Assembly (NCBI GenBank): GCA_033782935.1
Contig: JAWQEG010000259.1
Location: 888,501 to 952,500, forward strand
Length of the DNA stretch: 64,000 nt
Direction of reading: 5' to 3'
DNA from: Petrolisthes cinctipes
Taxonomy: Eukaryota > Arthropoda > Malacostraca > Decapoda > Porcellanidae
Shown piece by piece: positions 1 through 11,458 of the stretch. Under the pieces are notes generated by a model. That model saw only the letters and a list, made by a program, of their open reading frames with translations, was not told where the DNA came from and searched no databases. Each line of letters begins with the position of its first letter. Positions within the stretch are counted from its first letter, which is position 1. The translations under genes and the position numbers were made by a program.

Positions 1-222
1 CTAATGTCTGCTCTGTTACAAGATGATGATTTGATTGATTGATTTTTGATGCAACTAGGCATCTGGCGGCGCAACAGCTAAGGTCATATACCGCTCAACA
101 TAAAATTTACATCTACATAATTAATAAAACATCAACACCCGAAAGGGATGGCCACCATGAATAAAAGACACACAAACTAAAAAGCACATTATTACTAAAA
201 GAACCCGTCGACATAAAATCAT

Positions 223-3200
223 CTAAAAACCATAAATATAATAAAATAATATTTTGTGGAGAAGGCCAGCCTCCTCCACATAGGAGAGGGTGTTCCCTCC
301 TACACTACAAGCCTCCTCCCCGAGCACCTGGGAGAGACTGTAAAAACCGTCACCCTCTCTGTACTCAGAGAGGTGCTTACAACGAAGGTCCCCAAGGCTG
401 GGACACTTGACAATAAGATGCTGTACTATCAAAGGGACCAGACAATCATCACAGTAGGGAGGGTGAGCCCACTCCATTAAAAAGCCATGAGTCAATAATG
501 TGTGGCCAATGCAGAAACGGACAAGAGCCGTACCCGCCGGTGAGACAGGCCACTGTAGCTCCACAAACCAAGGCGCTGGCTGATGTTGCGAAGCTTGTTA
601 GCCCCGACGGCATCCCATCCCAGCAGGAACGAACGGTAGCATCTATGTAGGGTCGAAGGTCCACTGCAGGAACAGGATGAAGACTGACAGGAGGCTGAGA
701 ATTGGAGACCGCAGCCTTAGGCAGGGAGTCAGCCCGCTCATTCCCATCGACACCCACATGGGCCAGGACCCAACAAAAAGTGACTTTGCAGCCACGACGA
801 CCCACGAGGACAAGCCACTCAACAATGGCCAACACCAAGGGATGGGAAAAGTTAAAATTGCACAAGGCCTGCAAGGCACTACAGGAATCGCTAAAAATAG
901 TAAAAGAAGGCTGAGGGAGAGTAAAAATAACTTGGAGGGCATATAAAATGGCCGAGAGCTCAGCAGTAAAAATTGACATGACAGAAGGGAGACTGCCGCT
1001 ATGGCAATAGTCAGGAAAGACAACTCCAAAGCCAACTCCAGCATCAGACTTTGACCCATCAGTGTACACAGGGAGGGACTCTCTGTGAGTGAAGGCATGT
1101 TCTAAAAAGAGGGAACGAGCCACTGGAGGAGGAAGAGATTCCTTCCTGTCTGTAAAGTAGGTGCAGGGGAAAACTTCTGGAAGAAGCCATGGAGCCACCC
1201 TGGGGACCCTCACTGACAAATCTGGAAGTCATCAATGCCCATCTCCTCCATAGCCTTCCTGACCCAGAAGCCAAAGGGCCATGGTGTACGAGAATGTAAA
1301 AGGTAGTACTGAGACATGATATCATATGACACCCCCAAGCAGGGAAGGGAATCAGGAAGTCAATGTAATCGATGCGAATAACGAACCATCAAGGACTGGC
1401 GACGGAGATCAAGAGGTGGCTTATTAGCGTCCACCAGGAGATTGGGGATTGGGGACGACCTGAAGGCTCCTGTCGCCAGACGTACTCAAGCATGATGAAC
1501 AGGGTCTAAAACTCTGAGACGGGCATCGGTGGCAGAAGAGTACACCTCACACCCATAGTCGAGTTTCGACCTAATAAGAACATGGTATAGGCGGAGGAAG
1601 GTGGCCCGATCAGCCTCCCAGGACGTATGGCCCAGAATCCTCAACAGGTTAAGAGCCTTGAGGCAAGAGACCTTAAGTGTACATAAGTGGGGAACCCAAG
1701 TCAAACGTTTGTCAAAAAGGAGACCCAAAAAGCGAGTCTCCTCGACACATCGTATCCGATGACCATACATGAATTAGTCTGAATCGGGGTGGACGCCTCA
1801 GATGCGGCAGAAGTCTTGGAAGGAGAAAATCGAAACCCATGAGCACCAGTCCAACTTGACACCCTGTCAAGGGCAAGCTGCATGCCCCACTCCGCCACTG
1901 ACATACGGGAAGCAGCTAACCAGACTGCTAGGTCGTCAAGGTACATCGAGTTAGCTGTACCGTCTGGAAGGGATGAGGCAATGGCATTAATTGCTACTGC
2001 AAACAATGTCACACTGTGGATGCTTCCCTGGGGGACGCCCTCCTCCTGTGCAACAGATGCTGAGTTGGTTGTAGCAACCCTCACAGAAAAACTGCGACCA
2101 CTGAGAAACTCCTTAAGAGAGCGTGGAATGCGACCCTGCAGGCCACATAAATGGAGTTGCTGCAGGATCCTATATTGCCATGTAGTGTCATACTCTTTCT
2201 TTAAATCAAAGAATACACAGACAAGGTGTTGATGTCGTGCAAAGGCCTCACATGCAGCAGCTGCCAACCTGACCAGAGCATCTGTAGTGGAATGGTGTTT
2301 ACGAAAGCCAGACAGGGATGGAGACAGAAAATCCCCCCATTCCAAGAAGTATACCAGTCTGACATTCACCATCTTTTCAAATAGTTTACAGAGACAGGAG
2401 TTCAAGGCAATTGGTCGGTAATTGAGGGCAACACCAGAGTCCTTGCCTGGCTTGATGAAAGGAAGGATGATAGCAACCCTCCACCCAGAAGGGAAGACAC
2501 CCTCCAGCCAAATTCTGTGATATAAAGCTAAAAGAAATGAGATCGCCTCCTCACCCAAGTGTCGCAACATTGCATATGGGATGTTGTCTGGCCCAGGAGA
2601 AGTGTCGACACAGAGAGAGAGAGAGCAGAATGCAGGTCTCTCAGGGTGAATATATGGTTATAACTTTCATTCTCGTTCCCTGAGAAATCCAGGACAGTGC
2701 GCTCCTTGACTCTTAACTCATGCCTGACAGCCAGAGGTCGAGAGTCACGGCTGGAGACTCTTGCAAAAGCCTCCACCATGGTATTGGCCACTGTCAAACC
2801 ATCCATGATCTTAATTTCATTGACCTTAAGTACAGGTGGAGAACTAGGAGAAAACTTCCCCGCCATCTTACGGACTCTCCTGAACACTTGGGTGAGTGGA
2901 GTTTTAGCATTAATTGAAGACACATAGGCCTTCCAAGATGCACGTCGTGGCTCTTTTAAGACTCGTCTAGCGCGAGCCCTTGCCCGTTGGAAGTCCTTTA
3001 AAAGAGTTGGGTCCCCATGATTGCGACGAAGGCGAGAGAAAGTAGCGCGCTTCTCCCGCACAGCAGTGGTGCAGACTGGTGACCACTTAGGGTAGGACGT
3101 TTGAGAAAGTAGCCAGAAGTTTTAGGGATAGAGTTGAGAGCAGCATATCAGTGAAATATGTTACAGCCTCATCAGAGCTACCAAAATCGGCTACAGAAGA

Positions 3201-3925
3201 GACCGAAGAAGTAATCTCTCTAAAAAACTGCCAGTCAGCCTTCTCTAATTTCCACCTAGGAAGACGAGATTGTGGTTGATGCCTGTTACCTTCTAAAGGT
3301 ATAGGGAAATGGTCACTGCCATATAAATCAGGCAACACTCTCCAAGTAAAATCCAACAGAGCACTGGGTGAGCAAAGGGAAATGTCAATGGCGGTAAAAG
3401 TCCCTGAAGGGCTATTAAAATATGTTACATCTCCCGTATTTAAAACCCCTAATCCCACATCCTCAATAAAACACCCCTGGGGTTGACCGAACTGTCACCC
3501 CAAAGAGGATGATGACCATTAAAATCCCCCAATAAAATAAAGGGAGAGGGAAGGTCCCGTACAAGACGATTGAGATCACCCCTCTCAACTGTAACACTGG
3601 GAGGAAGGTATAGACCGCACACAGTGCACGGGCGGTCCATAAAAACCTTAACTGTAACAGCCTGGAGAGGAGTGTCAAGCTCCAGGCTCATGCATGGAAT
3701 ATCTCGACGAACTAGGATGGCAGCGCCACCATGGTGACCCTGCCCTTCAAATGAATTGGAATAAAATGCAGAGTATGCTGGAGGACTGGCAGGAATGTAG
3801 TCCCCAAGCATTGTGTCTTGGAGAGAAACACATGCAGGAGAGAAGCTAGAGAGAAGAACGCACAGTTCCTCCCAAGAAGCACACAAGCCACGGCAATTCC
3901 ACTGAAGGACCTTGAACAGCGTTAC
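223..3925 (-). pseudogene. LA1 ORF2: endonuclease, reverse transcriptase, RNase H, CCHC
   Basis: Broken ORF2 of LA1. From the 5' side (right) come the apurinic-type endonuclease with GDFNGHHPLWGD (about 3500) and SDHFPI (about 3315); the reverse transcriptase with NYRPIALNSCLCKLFE and a YLDD catalytic box (about 1940); RNase H with YTDGSKSDAGVGFG and TAELSAILYAL (about 960-1060); and a terminal zinc-binding C-x2-C-x8-H-x4-C, CDDCLVPLIVQHLIVKC (about 450). At least five frame changes separate the open pieces, so no full protein can be made. The protein family cleaves target DNA and copies element RNA by target-primed reverse transcription. Confidence 0.92.
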
Positions 3926-6425
3926 TTTAGTACTGATTTTTGGGAAGCCTCACGGATGTACTTCCCACTACCACCTCGACCTGAGGGTTTACTCAAACGA
4001 TAAGATTTGTCTAATCCTTGGCCACTAGAAGAAGAGCGAACCTGAGGAGTAGTACTTGGGGCAGTAATTGGGACCTGTAGACAAGTCCCTGAAGCATCTA
4101 ATGTGTTAGAAGAAGATGAAAGTATATGAGCTGGGATATTCTTTGAAACAATTACATTGGTATTGTACTGTACAGCAGTGGTATCACTGACACAGGCAGA
4201 TACATCAACATCCCTAATACAGGTGGTTGAATCACTCCGCTGCTCAAGCAGAGGAGAAACTGAATCTTTTGAAGTCACAACATCCGAGGCATCCACATTA
4301 ACTTCACGCCCCTCTGATGATCCCAAAGGAAGCTTGCGAGGAGGAACTTCTGTTGAATCAAGAGATTCATCAGAGCCACGATAACGCTTCTGGTGGGATT
4401 GAGAGGAAACTATGGATGAGACCACAGAGATGGTTGCCTTACAAGAAGGAACATCTATGGAGTCAAGTGCATCAGAGGAACCACGAAGGCGTCTCTGTGG
4501 CAGTTTAGGTGACTTAAGTTTCCTTTTTGGAGAGCGTGTGGCAGCGTGAACCTCTACCACATGGACACTTTTAGCTAAAGTCTGAGAATTGTCATCAGTT
4601 GAAGGGTCAACAAAATGAGTGTCTGATAAAGTTTCCAAGACAGAGAAACTATTATGTAGTGTAACCTTAGAATTGCTCTCACTAGAGCAAAAAGCAGCTT
4701 CCTCTTGAGAGGGTTGAGAGGGTGCTGCAACCGATTTAGGGCGAAGGGAGGAGGCGTATGTCTTCACACCACCATCCTTCTGTCGCCTGAAGTTGAGTTG
4801 CCGTCTGGCACTACCTATGCTAGTGAATTGGGTATTAGCCAAGTGGAGGATATCCTGCTCAAGGAGGTACATCTTATATTGGCAAGAACGCAAGGGGTGA
4901 GCATCTCTGCAGTAAAAACAGTAACTCTCTGACTGACACTCAGAAGTAAGATGTGAGTCAAGAGCAGAAAAAATTACCACACCGGGAACGGTTGTTGCAG
5001 TTCCTCCTCCCATGACCAAACTCATAACAACAGAAACACTGTAGGGGACGCTCAACAAAAGGCTTCACCTCATTAGAGGTGAGGTTAATGTTAATGCGAT
5101 CTGGGATATGCGAGCCATAATAAGTGAGGATGATCATATATTCACTACCTTTCATCTTTGTTACTCGTTGGACACTGTCTGGGCACATAGCGAGAATGTC
5201 CTCTTCTGAGAATTCATACAGGTCCTCATTATATATACGCCCCTTGCTATAATTAAATGTTTGATGTGGTTTAATGGATTCAAACATGCTATCAGAAGGA
5301 CAGGGCAGATTGAGGAGCATCATGGCCTGTGTAAGATGTTTGGCTCTGATTAAAACGCCCCTACCATATTTCTTTATGTGGCCCATTGGTAATAATTCAA
5401 TTTCTATCTCCAGATACCGGGAAGCATGGATAAGGTTACCACGTCCCTCCCTGTAGTAAGCCACATACCAAAAGGGTGTAGGAACCCGACGTTCCTTTGG
5501 GACATGCTCTACAGAGTCATCAAATATGTTAGGGCAGTAGTCATTGTCACTATCAACTACATTGGTGGACCGCATCATCTGAACTTTACAATGAGTATCC
5601 CCCACCGTCAAAGAATCTTTTGCCTGAAATGCTGCTTTGGTAGCAGCATTTGTATTAAAAGTAATATAGCACCGATTTTACCTATAATCACTGTCATATG
5701 TGATTCGGATTCAAAGAACTACTCCCAAACACTTAAAAATGGAGTGGATAGCGCCATAGGAAAGGGATGCAAGTACAGTCGGCCAAAAAAGTTTCGTTAC
5801 CACCCTTACGTCAATTTTAACAATGGTAAACCTGGTAGGGTTGGTACTCCACCGACATGCAGCTGTGACTCGTGTCATCCGGGACATGCTGGACGGGAAT
5901 CGTCATTGCCCCGGCAGTGTCAACTTTTTTATATCAAATGTTTAGCTGATTTTAAATTAAATTTTGACTGTTGAAGAACTCTTACTATTTAACTATTCAT
6001 TATTAAACATAAGGAAATGCTTTTGAGTATTTTAGAACAAGAATAACCGTGAAATACCCAGAAAAAATAGCACTGTCTGAAAGAATGTCATTCCTACTTG
6101 GCTGCCCATGACACACTGAGGGGCAGTGGCCGGGGGCACAGGCTTATGGAGGCCGGAGGGTGGCGGAGGTACGACACTCACCAGTCAGGCATACCAGTAT
6201 TTCATCACAATGTTTTAGGGATGGTAACGAAACTTTTTTTGCCGACTGTACATTCGTTAACATTAATGTGTCAAAATCGCTAACAGGGTTCTTCAACACA
6301 ACACCCGACATGCTAGGTCTAGTCTTATTTGCAGCTTTCTGCATACTACCACGACCAGAGAGTGACGTCTCAAGGGCCTGGTCGACCACCGCTCGAGGAA
6401 GCGATTGGAGCTTTTCTTTATCCAT
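3922..6425 (-). pseudogene. LA1 ORF1 (nucleic-acid-binding Gag-like), interrupted by a MITE
   Basis: ORF1 starts at 6425 (MDKEKLQSLPRAVVDQALET), is broken by the MITE at 5776-6248, resumes below 5775 and ends at 3922 (GRGGSGKYIREASQKSVLK). The middle contains a conserved PTPFW-AYYREGRGNLIHASRY block and then clustered CCHC knuckles, CFCCYEFGHGRRNCNNRSRC. The C-terminal third is Ser/Pro/Arg-rich and low in complexity. A frameshift lies near 5000 within the knuckles. ORF1 proteins of this class bind element RNA in a ribonucleoprotein. Confidence 0.9.
5776..6248. mobile_element. Tc1/mariner-type MITE, CAGTCGGC family
   Basis: A 473-bp insertion inside LA1 ORF1. Terminal inverted repeats begin CAGTCGGCCAAAAAAGTTTC on the left; the right end reads as the complement CAGTCGGCAAAAAAAGTTTC. 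Homology extends about 27 bp. It is flanked by TA on both sides (5774-5775 and 6249-6250). The empty site is visible in LA4 and LA12 as GCAAGTACATTCG, so TA target duplication is directly demonstrated. No transposase reading frame was recognised; non-autonomous. Confidence 0.93.
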
Positions 6426-6899
6426 TATTCATTGATTTTTTTTTTTTTTTTTGCCCCAGGAGCCAAAAGCTACTACCTACCGGGCAGATGAGGGGACCGA
6501 GCGCTGGTCGCCGTGGGCGAGGTACCTCTTCCCCCACGGGGCTGAGACCCCCTTCCCCAACATCTCCTGGCCCAGACACCCAACCATCCAACATAGGATG
6601 GCCCCTAGAGGGCAGTCCCTCTGGAGGGCAGCACTGTTGGCCCGTACTGGCAGCCTAATGCATGGGAAGCATTTAGTCTGGTCTCTCACTGGCGACCTTA
6701 CTAGCATGGGAAGCCCTCTCTCCCTGAAATCGGGGCAGAGCAGGGGCCGGAGCCCCCTCTAGTCTAGCTCACCAGGTCTCGGAGACACGCTAGCCCCCCT
6801 ACCAAGTCAAATCGGTTCCCGTTGTTTTTTTTTGTTGAAGGTGACATTTATGAAAACATTTGGTCATTATATTCATTGCAGACTGCTAACTTGGTTCTT

Positions 6900-7245
6900 T
6901 CCTCCTACATATGTCACAGAGGAACAGCCGAAGAACCTTAAGCAGCTGTTCAAAGCATACAGGGATGCCTTAAAGAAAACGGGCAACCCTCAGGTTAAAG
7001 AGCTCCCCCATTACGATCTCCTGTAAGACCTGTATGGCGAGAGACCTCTGGATAGGCCACAGACAGTTTCCTGCGGTCTTGCACCAACACAGGAGGGTGC
7101 TTCCTCTCATGAGGTGGAGTTGTCGGCTGAATAGGAAGAGGGTGAACCACTGCACTTCCCTTCACGGACAAGTGGCTTTGCACCACGGGTGAAGAGACGT
7201 CGTGTGCAACCTCCATCACATTCAGAACGGATGGAAAAATGCATA
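6900..7245 (+). pseudogene. Possible MADF-like domain relic
   Basis: Plus-strand open segment after a possible CACAG acceptor (about 6919): EEQPKNLKQLFKAYRDALKK, then LPHYDLL, a stop, and in the same frame DLYGERPLDRPQTVS. After another stop the frame gives VKRRRVQPPSHSERMEK. The order (W/KNL..Y...L-K...; PHYDLL-LYGERP; distal basic KRRR) recalls MADF-BESS proteins, which bind DNA. Two in-frame stops and no clear gene context mean it is at best a relic. LA1 begins just upstream of it. Tentative. Confidence 0.3.
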
Positions 7246-7987
7246 AAAACTTAATAATATAACGCAACAATTGATGCTTTTAATGAAGCACAAATTGTAA
7301 GAAATGATTTGTTGAAGAGTGTTTTCAACATTCCTGTTTAACACAAGGACCCTCAGAAAGATTAGGAAAATTAGGATACACCCTATAGGAGAGGTTTTCC
7401 ACTGTGGTTTAGGTCATCAACCACTACAGGTAGCCATTACGGCAGGGTTGACATAAGTATTTTTACGAAGGTGACTGGTGTGCTATGAAACCCCTGCCAT
7501 ACGGGGTTGCTCGGCCAGACAGCTTGAAGAACTTTAACAACAACCCCTGCCATAATGGTTACCTATAATGGCTGAAGACCTAAAACACAATGGAAGACTT
7601 CTCCAATCTTTGGACCATTCCCATTTTTTCACAATCATCATTTCTACATGTGTGCATTTTTCTTTGATTGTGTGAGTGCTGAAACAAGTACTGTACCATA
7701 TCTACAGATGATTCATATACATATTATAATATTTATTACATGTATATTATACGCTGTACATATGCATTTAAGACATGAAATATAGAACTTATTTACAGTG
7801 TTTAAGAAGTAATAGCAGATCATATTCACATCATATGTTCAAACTGTAATATATTTTCATGAATGCAAGCTCATACCTATTTTACCATGTTAGCAGACAC
7901 TTGTGTAGGGTTGCTACAGTAATATTTACAATTGCTGTTTCAATGTTAGTTTTCAGTTCATCTAATGTGTGTGGGTTATTCTGATAG
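7246..7987. other. AT-rich non-coding stretch
   Basis: No gene, splice-bounded exon or repeat boundary recognised; an A+T-rich tract with short ATATA runs around 7720-7760. It probably belongs to intron or flanking DNA of the receptor gene. Confidence 0.5.
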
Positions 7988-8868
7988 ACTACATGATTAA
8001 TAAAACATGAACATACATTAAATAGTCTTCATTACCCCGAAAGGGATAGGCAGCATGATTAAAAAGACACACAAACTAAAAAACACATTTTTACTAATAG
8101 AACCCGTCGACTTAAGTAAAATATATAAAAGAATCACAACTAAAAACACATCAAACCATCTAAAAACCATAAATATCATACAATCACAATTTGTGGAGGA
8201 GGCCAGCCTGCTCCGCATGGGAGAGGGTGTTCCCTCTCACACTACAAACCACCTCCCAGAGCATCTGGGAGAGACTGTAAGAACTGTCACCCACCCGGTA
8301 CTCGGAGATGTGCCTTCGACAAAGGTCCCCATGGCTGGGACACACGATAATAAGATACCGTACTGTCAAAGGGACCAGACAATCATCACAGTAGGGAGGG
8401 GGAGCCCTCTCCATTAAATAGCCATGAGTCAATTATGTGGGGCCAATGCGGAGATGGACAAGAGCCGTCTTCCACCAGCGTGAAAGACCGCTGTGGCTCC
8501 ACAAACCAAGGCGCTGGCAGATGTCACGGAGCTTGTTAGCCTTACGGCGTCCCATCTGTCCTGCCAGCAGGAACAAGCGGCAGTATCTATGTAGGGTCGA
8601 AGGTCCACTGCAGGTACAGGATGACATCTGGCAGGTGGCCGAGAATAGGAGACTGCAGCCTTAGCCAGGGCGTCAGCCCGCAAATTCGCACTCACACCCA
8701 CATGGGCCGGGACCCAACAAAATGTGACTTTGCGGCCACGATGATCCAGGAGGACAAGTCACTCGAGAATGGCCAACACCAGGGGATGGGAAGAGTTAAA
8801 ATTGCACAAGGCCTGCAAGGCACTACCAGAATCGCTAAAAATAGTAAAAGAAGGCTGAGGGAGTCCCT
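7988..8868 (-). mobile_element. LINE-A copy LA2, left arm of a head-to-head pair
   Basis: Minus-strand 3' fragment of LINE-A: RNase H C-terminal part, then CDDCLVPLTVRYLIIVC zinc motif near 8375, then 3' UTR. It starts in the RNase H region at about 8865 and stops at about 7989, roughly 110 bp short of the canonical tail: no AATC repeat and no GGCGGCGCAACAG block. The right end abuts LA3, which runs in the opposite direction, and the two share AGGGAG at the joint. Confidence 0.88.
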
Positions 8869-9902
8869 CCCTGTGTACACTGATGGGTCAATGTCTAATG
8901 CTGGAGTTAGTTTTGGAGTTGTTTTTCCTGACTTTTTTAGAGGCGGCAGGCTCCGTTCTGTCATGTCATTTGTTTTTTTTAATACCCTCCAAGGGATTTT
9001 TACTCTCCCTCAGCCTTCTTTTACTAATTTTAGCAATTCTTGTAGTGCCTTGCAGGCCTTGTGCAATTTTAACTCTTCCCATCCCCTGGTGTTGGTCATT
9101 CAATTGTGGCTTGTCCTTTTGGGTCGTCATGGCCGCAAGGTCACATTTTGTTGGGTCCCAGCTTATGTGGGTGTTGATGGGAATGAGTGGGCTGACGCCT
9201 TGGCTAAGGCTGCGGCCTCCAATTCTCGGCCTCCTGTCAGGCGTCATCCCGTTCCTGCAGTGAACCTTCGACCCTACATAGATGCTGCCGTTTGTTCCTG
9301 CTGGCAGGACAGATGGGATGCCATCGAAGCCTTGGTTTGTGGAGCTACAGCGGCCTGTCCCACCGGTGTTAGACGGCTCTTGTCCTTCTCCGCATTATCC
9401 ACACATTATTGACTCATGGCTTTTTAATGGAGAGGGCTCACCCTCTCTACTGTGATGATTGTCTGGTCCCTCTGGCAGTACGGCATCTTATTGTCGAGTG
9501 TCCCAGGCTTGGGGACCTTCGTTCGGGTGGGTGACGGTTCTTACAGTCTCTCCCAGGTGCTCGGGGAGGAGGCTTGTAGGGTGGGAGGGAACACTCTCTC
9601 TTATGTGGAGGAGGCTGGCCTTTTCCACAAATTGTGAATTTTATGATACTTATGGCTATTTAGATAGTTCAATGTTTTTAGTTTTAATTCTTTTATATAT
9701 TTTACTTAAGTTAAGAGGTTCTTTTATTAAAAAAATTGCTTTTTTAGTTTCTATGTCCTTTTAATCATTATCACTTTCGGGGTAGTGAAACCTATTTAAT
9801 GTGTGTACATATTTTATTGATTATGCAGATGACCATTATGTAGATGACCTAGCTGTTGCGCCGCCAGATGCCTAATGGCATCTATAAATCAATCAATCAA
9901 TC
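8861..9902 (+). mobile_element. LINE-A copy LA3, right arm of a head-to-head pair
   Basis: Plus-strand 3' fragment beginning in RNase H (SLPVYTDGSMSNAGVSFGVV from about 8865), passing GNEWADALAKAAASNSRPP and a degenerate terminal zinc motif (stop near 9410), and ending in 3' UTR with the block CTGTTGCGCCGCCAGATGCC and AATCAATCAATCA at 9888-9902. The first 600 bases are the inverted counterpart of LA2, so 7988-9902 can fold into a long hairpin. Confidence 0.9.
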
Positions 9903-10844
9903 AGGAGGATACAGATTCCACCAAACACTGCCACGAAACTCCAATTTATAATGACATTGTTTCGTGATACTGTAAAAGGAATCTGTAGCCTGCAAATCTC
10001 TATCACGACTACAGGACCCTTAATTAACAGAAAACATTTGATTGGTCTTAAGATTTACTTAACTATTTTAAAACATATCCAAGATAAATATGAATTTAAC
10101 TAACCAAAGCGAAAAGAACTGCTAGCAGGAAACACAGTCCACTGACATAGGTCTTCTACAGACGGCAGGGAATGGTCAAATTCACTCACGAAAGAGAAGG
10201 AACTGGTAGGTATTATCAGTTTTCCACCAGAACTACACCGATGATAGCAAATAACCCGTTAAACCGGGTTGCTAACAGATATTTCATGAAGCTCACTGGT
10301 AGGATAATCGTCATGAGGATAAATGAAACTGTTTTATAGTCTGCAACGATTTTACTTCATTCTTTATGCTAAAAATCGCAATTTAAATGTGTGGAATTAA
10401 TATCCACAGTGATGTGGAAAACGGAACCACTAACCACAAGGTGATGCTCATTTATTTCCACACTTGCAGACTACATTTCCACAGAACGGCAACGCTGTTA
10501 AGAATAACAAAATAAAATTTAAAATTTAAATATATGACAGACAGACAGGACCAGTACCAGGTAATAGTAACAGTAAAAACAAACTGTTGGGGCGAGAATG
10601 ATAGGAAAGGTGGAATTCGATTAACCTGCCCTCAAAGTGAAATGTTTTGAATGAAAAGATTCCATGGTTTCGGAACAAATTAAACTATACTGTCTATAGC
10701 CTACCTGTTGTCTGCAAGGCGGCGTCTGTTATGGTTCACTGATTAACAGGTTCATCATCAAGTGTTTTTCACTGACTTTTGTTTCTATAATAAGCATATA
10801 ATTATTGTTGTTGTTTCGATACCGTTCCTGCAACGAAACTGTAC
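9903..10844. other. Non-coding stretch left of receptor exon M3
   Basis: Intron of the receptor gene if further 3' exons lie to the left. I looked here for the missing S2/M4 exon and found no open, splice-bounded segment with the expected motifs. Confidence 0.45.
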
Positions 10845-11075
10845 CTGCATTTGGTAGTATAATTTTCGCATGTCAGGGTTGGGGCTGCTTTTAAGATATG
10901 GTTTGATTGCACCCGTCATGCGCTGGGTCCCCCACCTCCATTCATCCCGTTCCACCAGTTCCTTCACAGAGTTGATCACCGGGGACTTGCCCTGAACCAC
11001 CAGATGTGAGATGAGGGAGGAACGGTACGATGACGTCATCACCAGACACCCAGTCAGCCACCAACCCACCAGGAG
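10845..11075 (-). CDS. Ionotropic receptor exon, M3 helix and start of S2 lobe
   Basis: Last exon found, 231 bases = 77 codons, acceptor GGGTACAG and donor CAG/GTACAG. It encodes LLVGWWLTGCLVMTSSYRSS then LISHLVVQGKSP, the M3 helix. Classical iGluRs have SYTANLAAF here, and IRs of this class have S-YRSSLI-HL. The S2 opening VKELVERDEWRWGTQ and SSPNPDMRKLYYQMQ follow. The remainder of S2 and the M4 helix should follow further left on the minus strand; none was recognised between 10844 and 1, so they either lie beyond the window or are missing. A 155-bp TA-flanked MITE sits about 50 bp upstream of the acceptor. Confidence 0.95.
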
Positions 11076-11126
11076 CTGTACCCAAATAATTGTTAATAAA
11101 CATATTTCGCTGCAAATTGTGTGGTA

Positions 11127-11281
11127 CAGTCATGGTCAATAGTCCTGCAACACCTTCCAATGAGATGGCTTCGAAAAATGATCCGAAACTATAGCTGTTG
11201 GTCTCTGCAATATTGGTTCATAAGATTCACTCAAATGGCTCGCTTTTATTCACCAGGTTGCAGGACTTTTGACCATGACTG
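11127..11281. mobile_element. Short TA-flanked MITE beside a splice acceptor
   Basis: Inverted ends CAGTCATGGTCAATAGTCCT (left) and the complement of CAGTCATGGTCAAAAGTCCT (right, ending at 11281), 155 bp overall, flanked by TA at 11125-11126 and 11282-11283. Typical Tc1/mariner-type architecture; no coding capacity. It lies in the receptor intron about 50 bp from the acceptor of the M3 exon. Confidence 0.85.
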
Positions 11282-11458
11282 TACGTACAGTTACCCAAGA
11301 AGAGACTGCAACCAAACATGCTAGCGTGTGGAGATGTCTGGCATGAACTATTAAATCTTATAATTTTTACGTAGCCTACTAAATAAACATGATATAATTA
11401 TAATAATAGTAAGAGTAACACATAATACTGAGTGTTTTATGGGATAGTTTTAAATGAC

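Larger units (their letters stand above)
30..6824 (-). mobile_element. LINE-A copy LA1, near full length, inactive
   Basis: Non-LTR retrotransposon on the minus strand. The 3' tail of AATC repeats is at the left (plus-strand TTGATTGATTGATT near 31-44), followed by the shared terminal block GGCGGCGCAACAGCTAAGG. ORF2 and then ORF1 are read rightwards, and the shared 5' UTR (about 6430-6824) ends in the complement of CAACGGGAACCG. Length is about 6.3 kb after removing a 473-bp MITE inserted in ORF1. Multiple frameshifts and stops make it an older copy than LA12. I found no convincing target-site duplication: the flanks GTTACAAGATGATGA and GTTGAAGGTGACAT are only loosely alike. Confidence 0.93.

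Noticed and set aside
30..6824. Target-site duplication for LA1
   Set aside because: The flanks GTTACAAGATGATGA and GTTGAAGGTGACAT are only partly similar, not good enough to claim.
8861..8868. Twin-priming (5' inversion) as the explanation of head-to-head LINE pairs
   Set aside because: Twin priming yields one tail and an inverted 5' segment from the same RNA. LA5/LA6 has a tail at both ends, and LA2/LA3 carry the same 3' region twice.
11283..11324. Short match encoding TYSYPRRDCNQ at 11283 (plus) and TYSFPRKDCNQ near 27640 (minus)
   Set aside because: About 40 bp shared between two intron sites; too short to name a family or exon.
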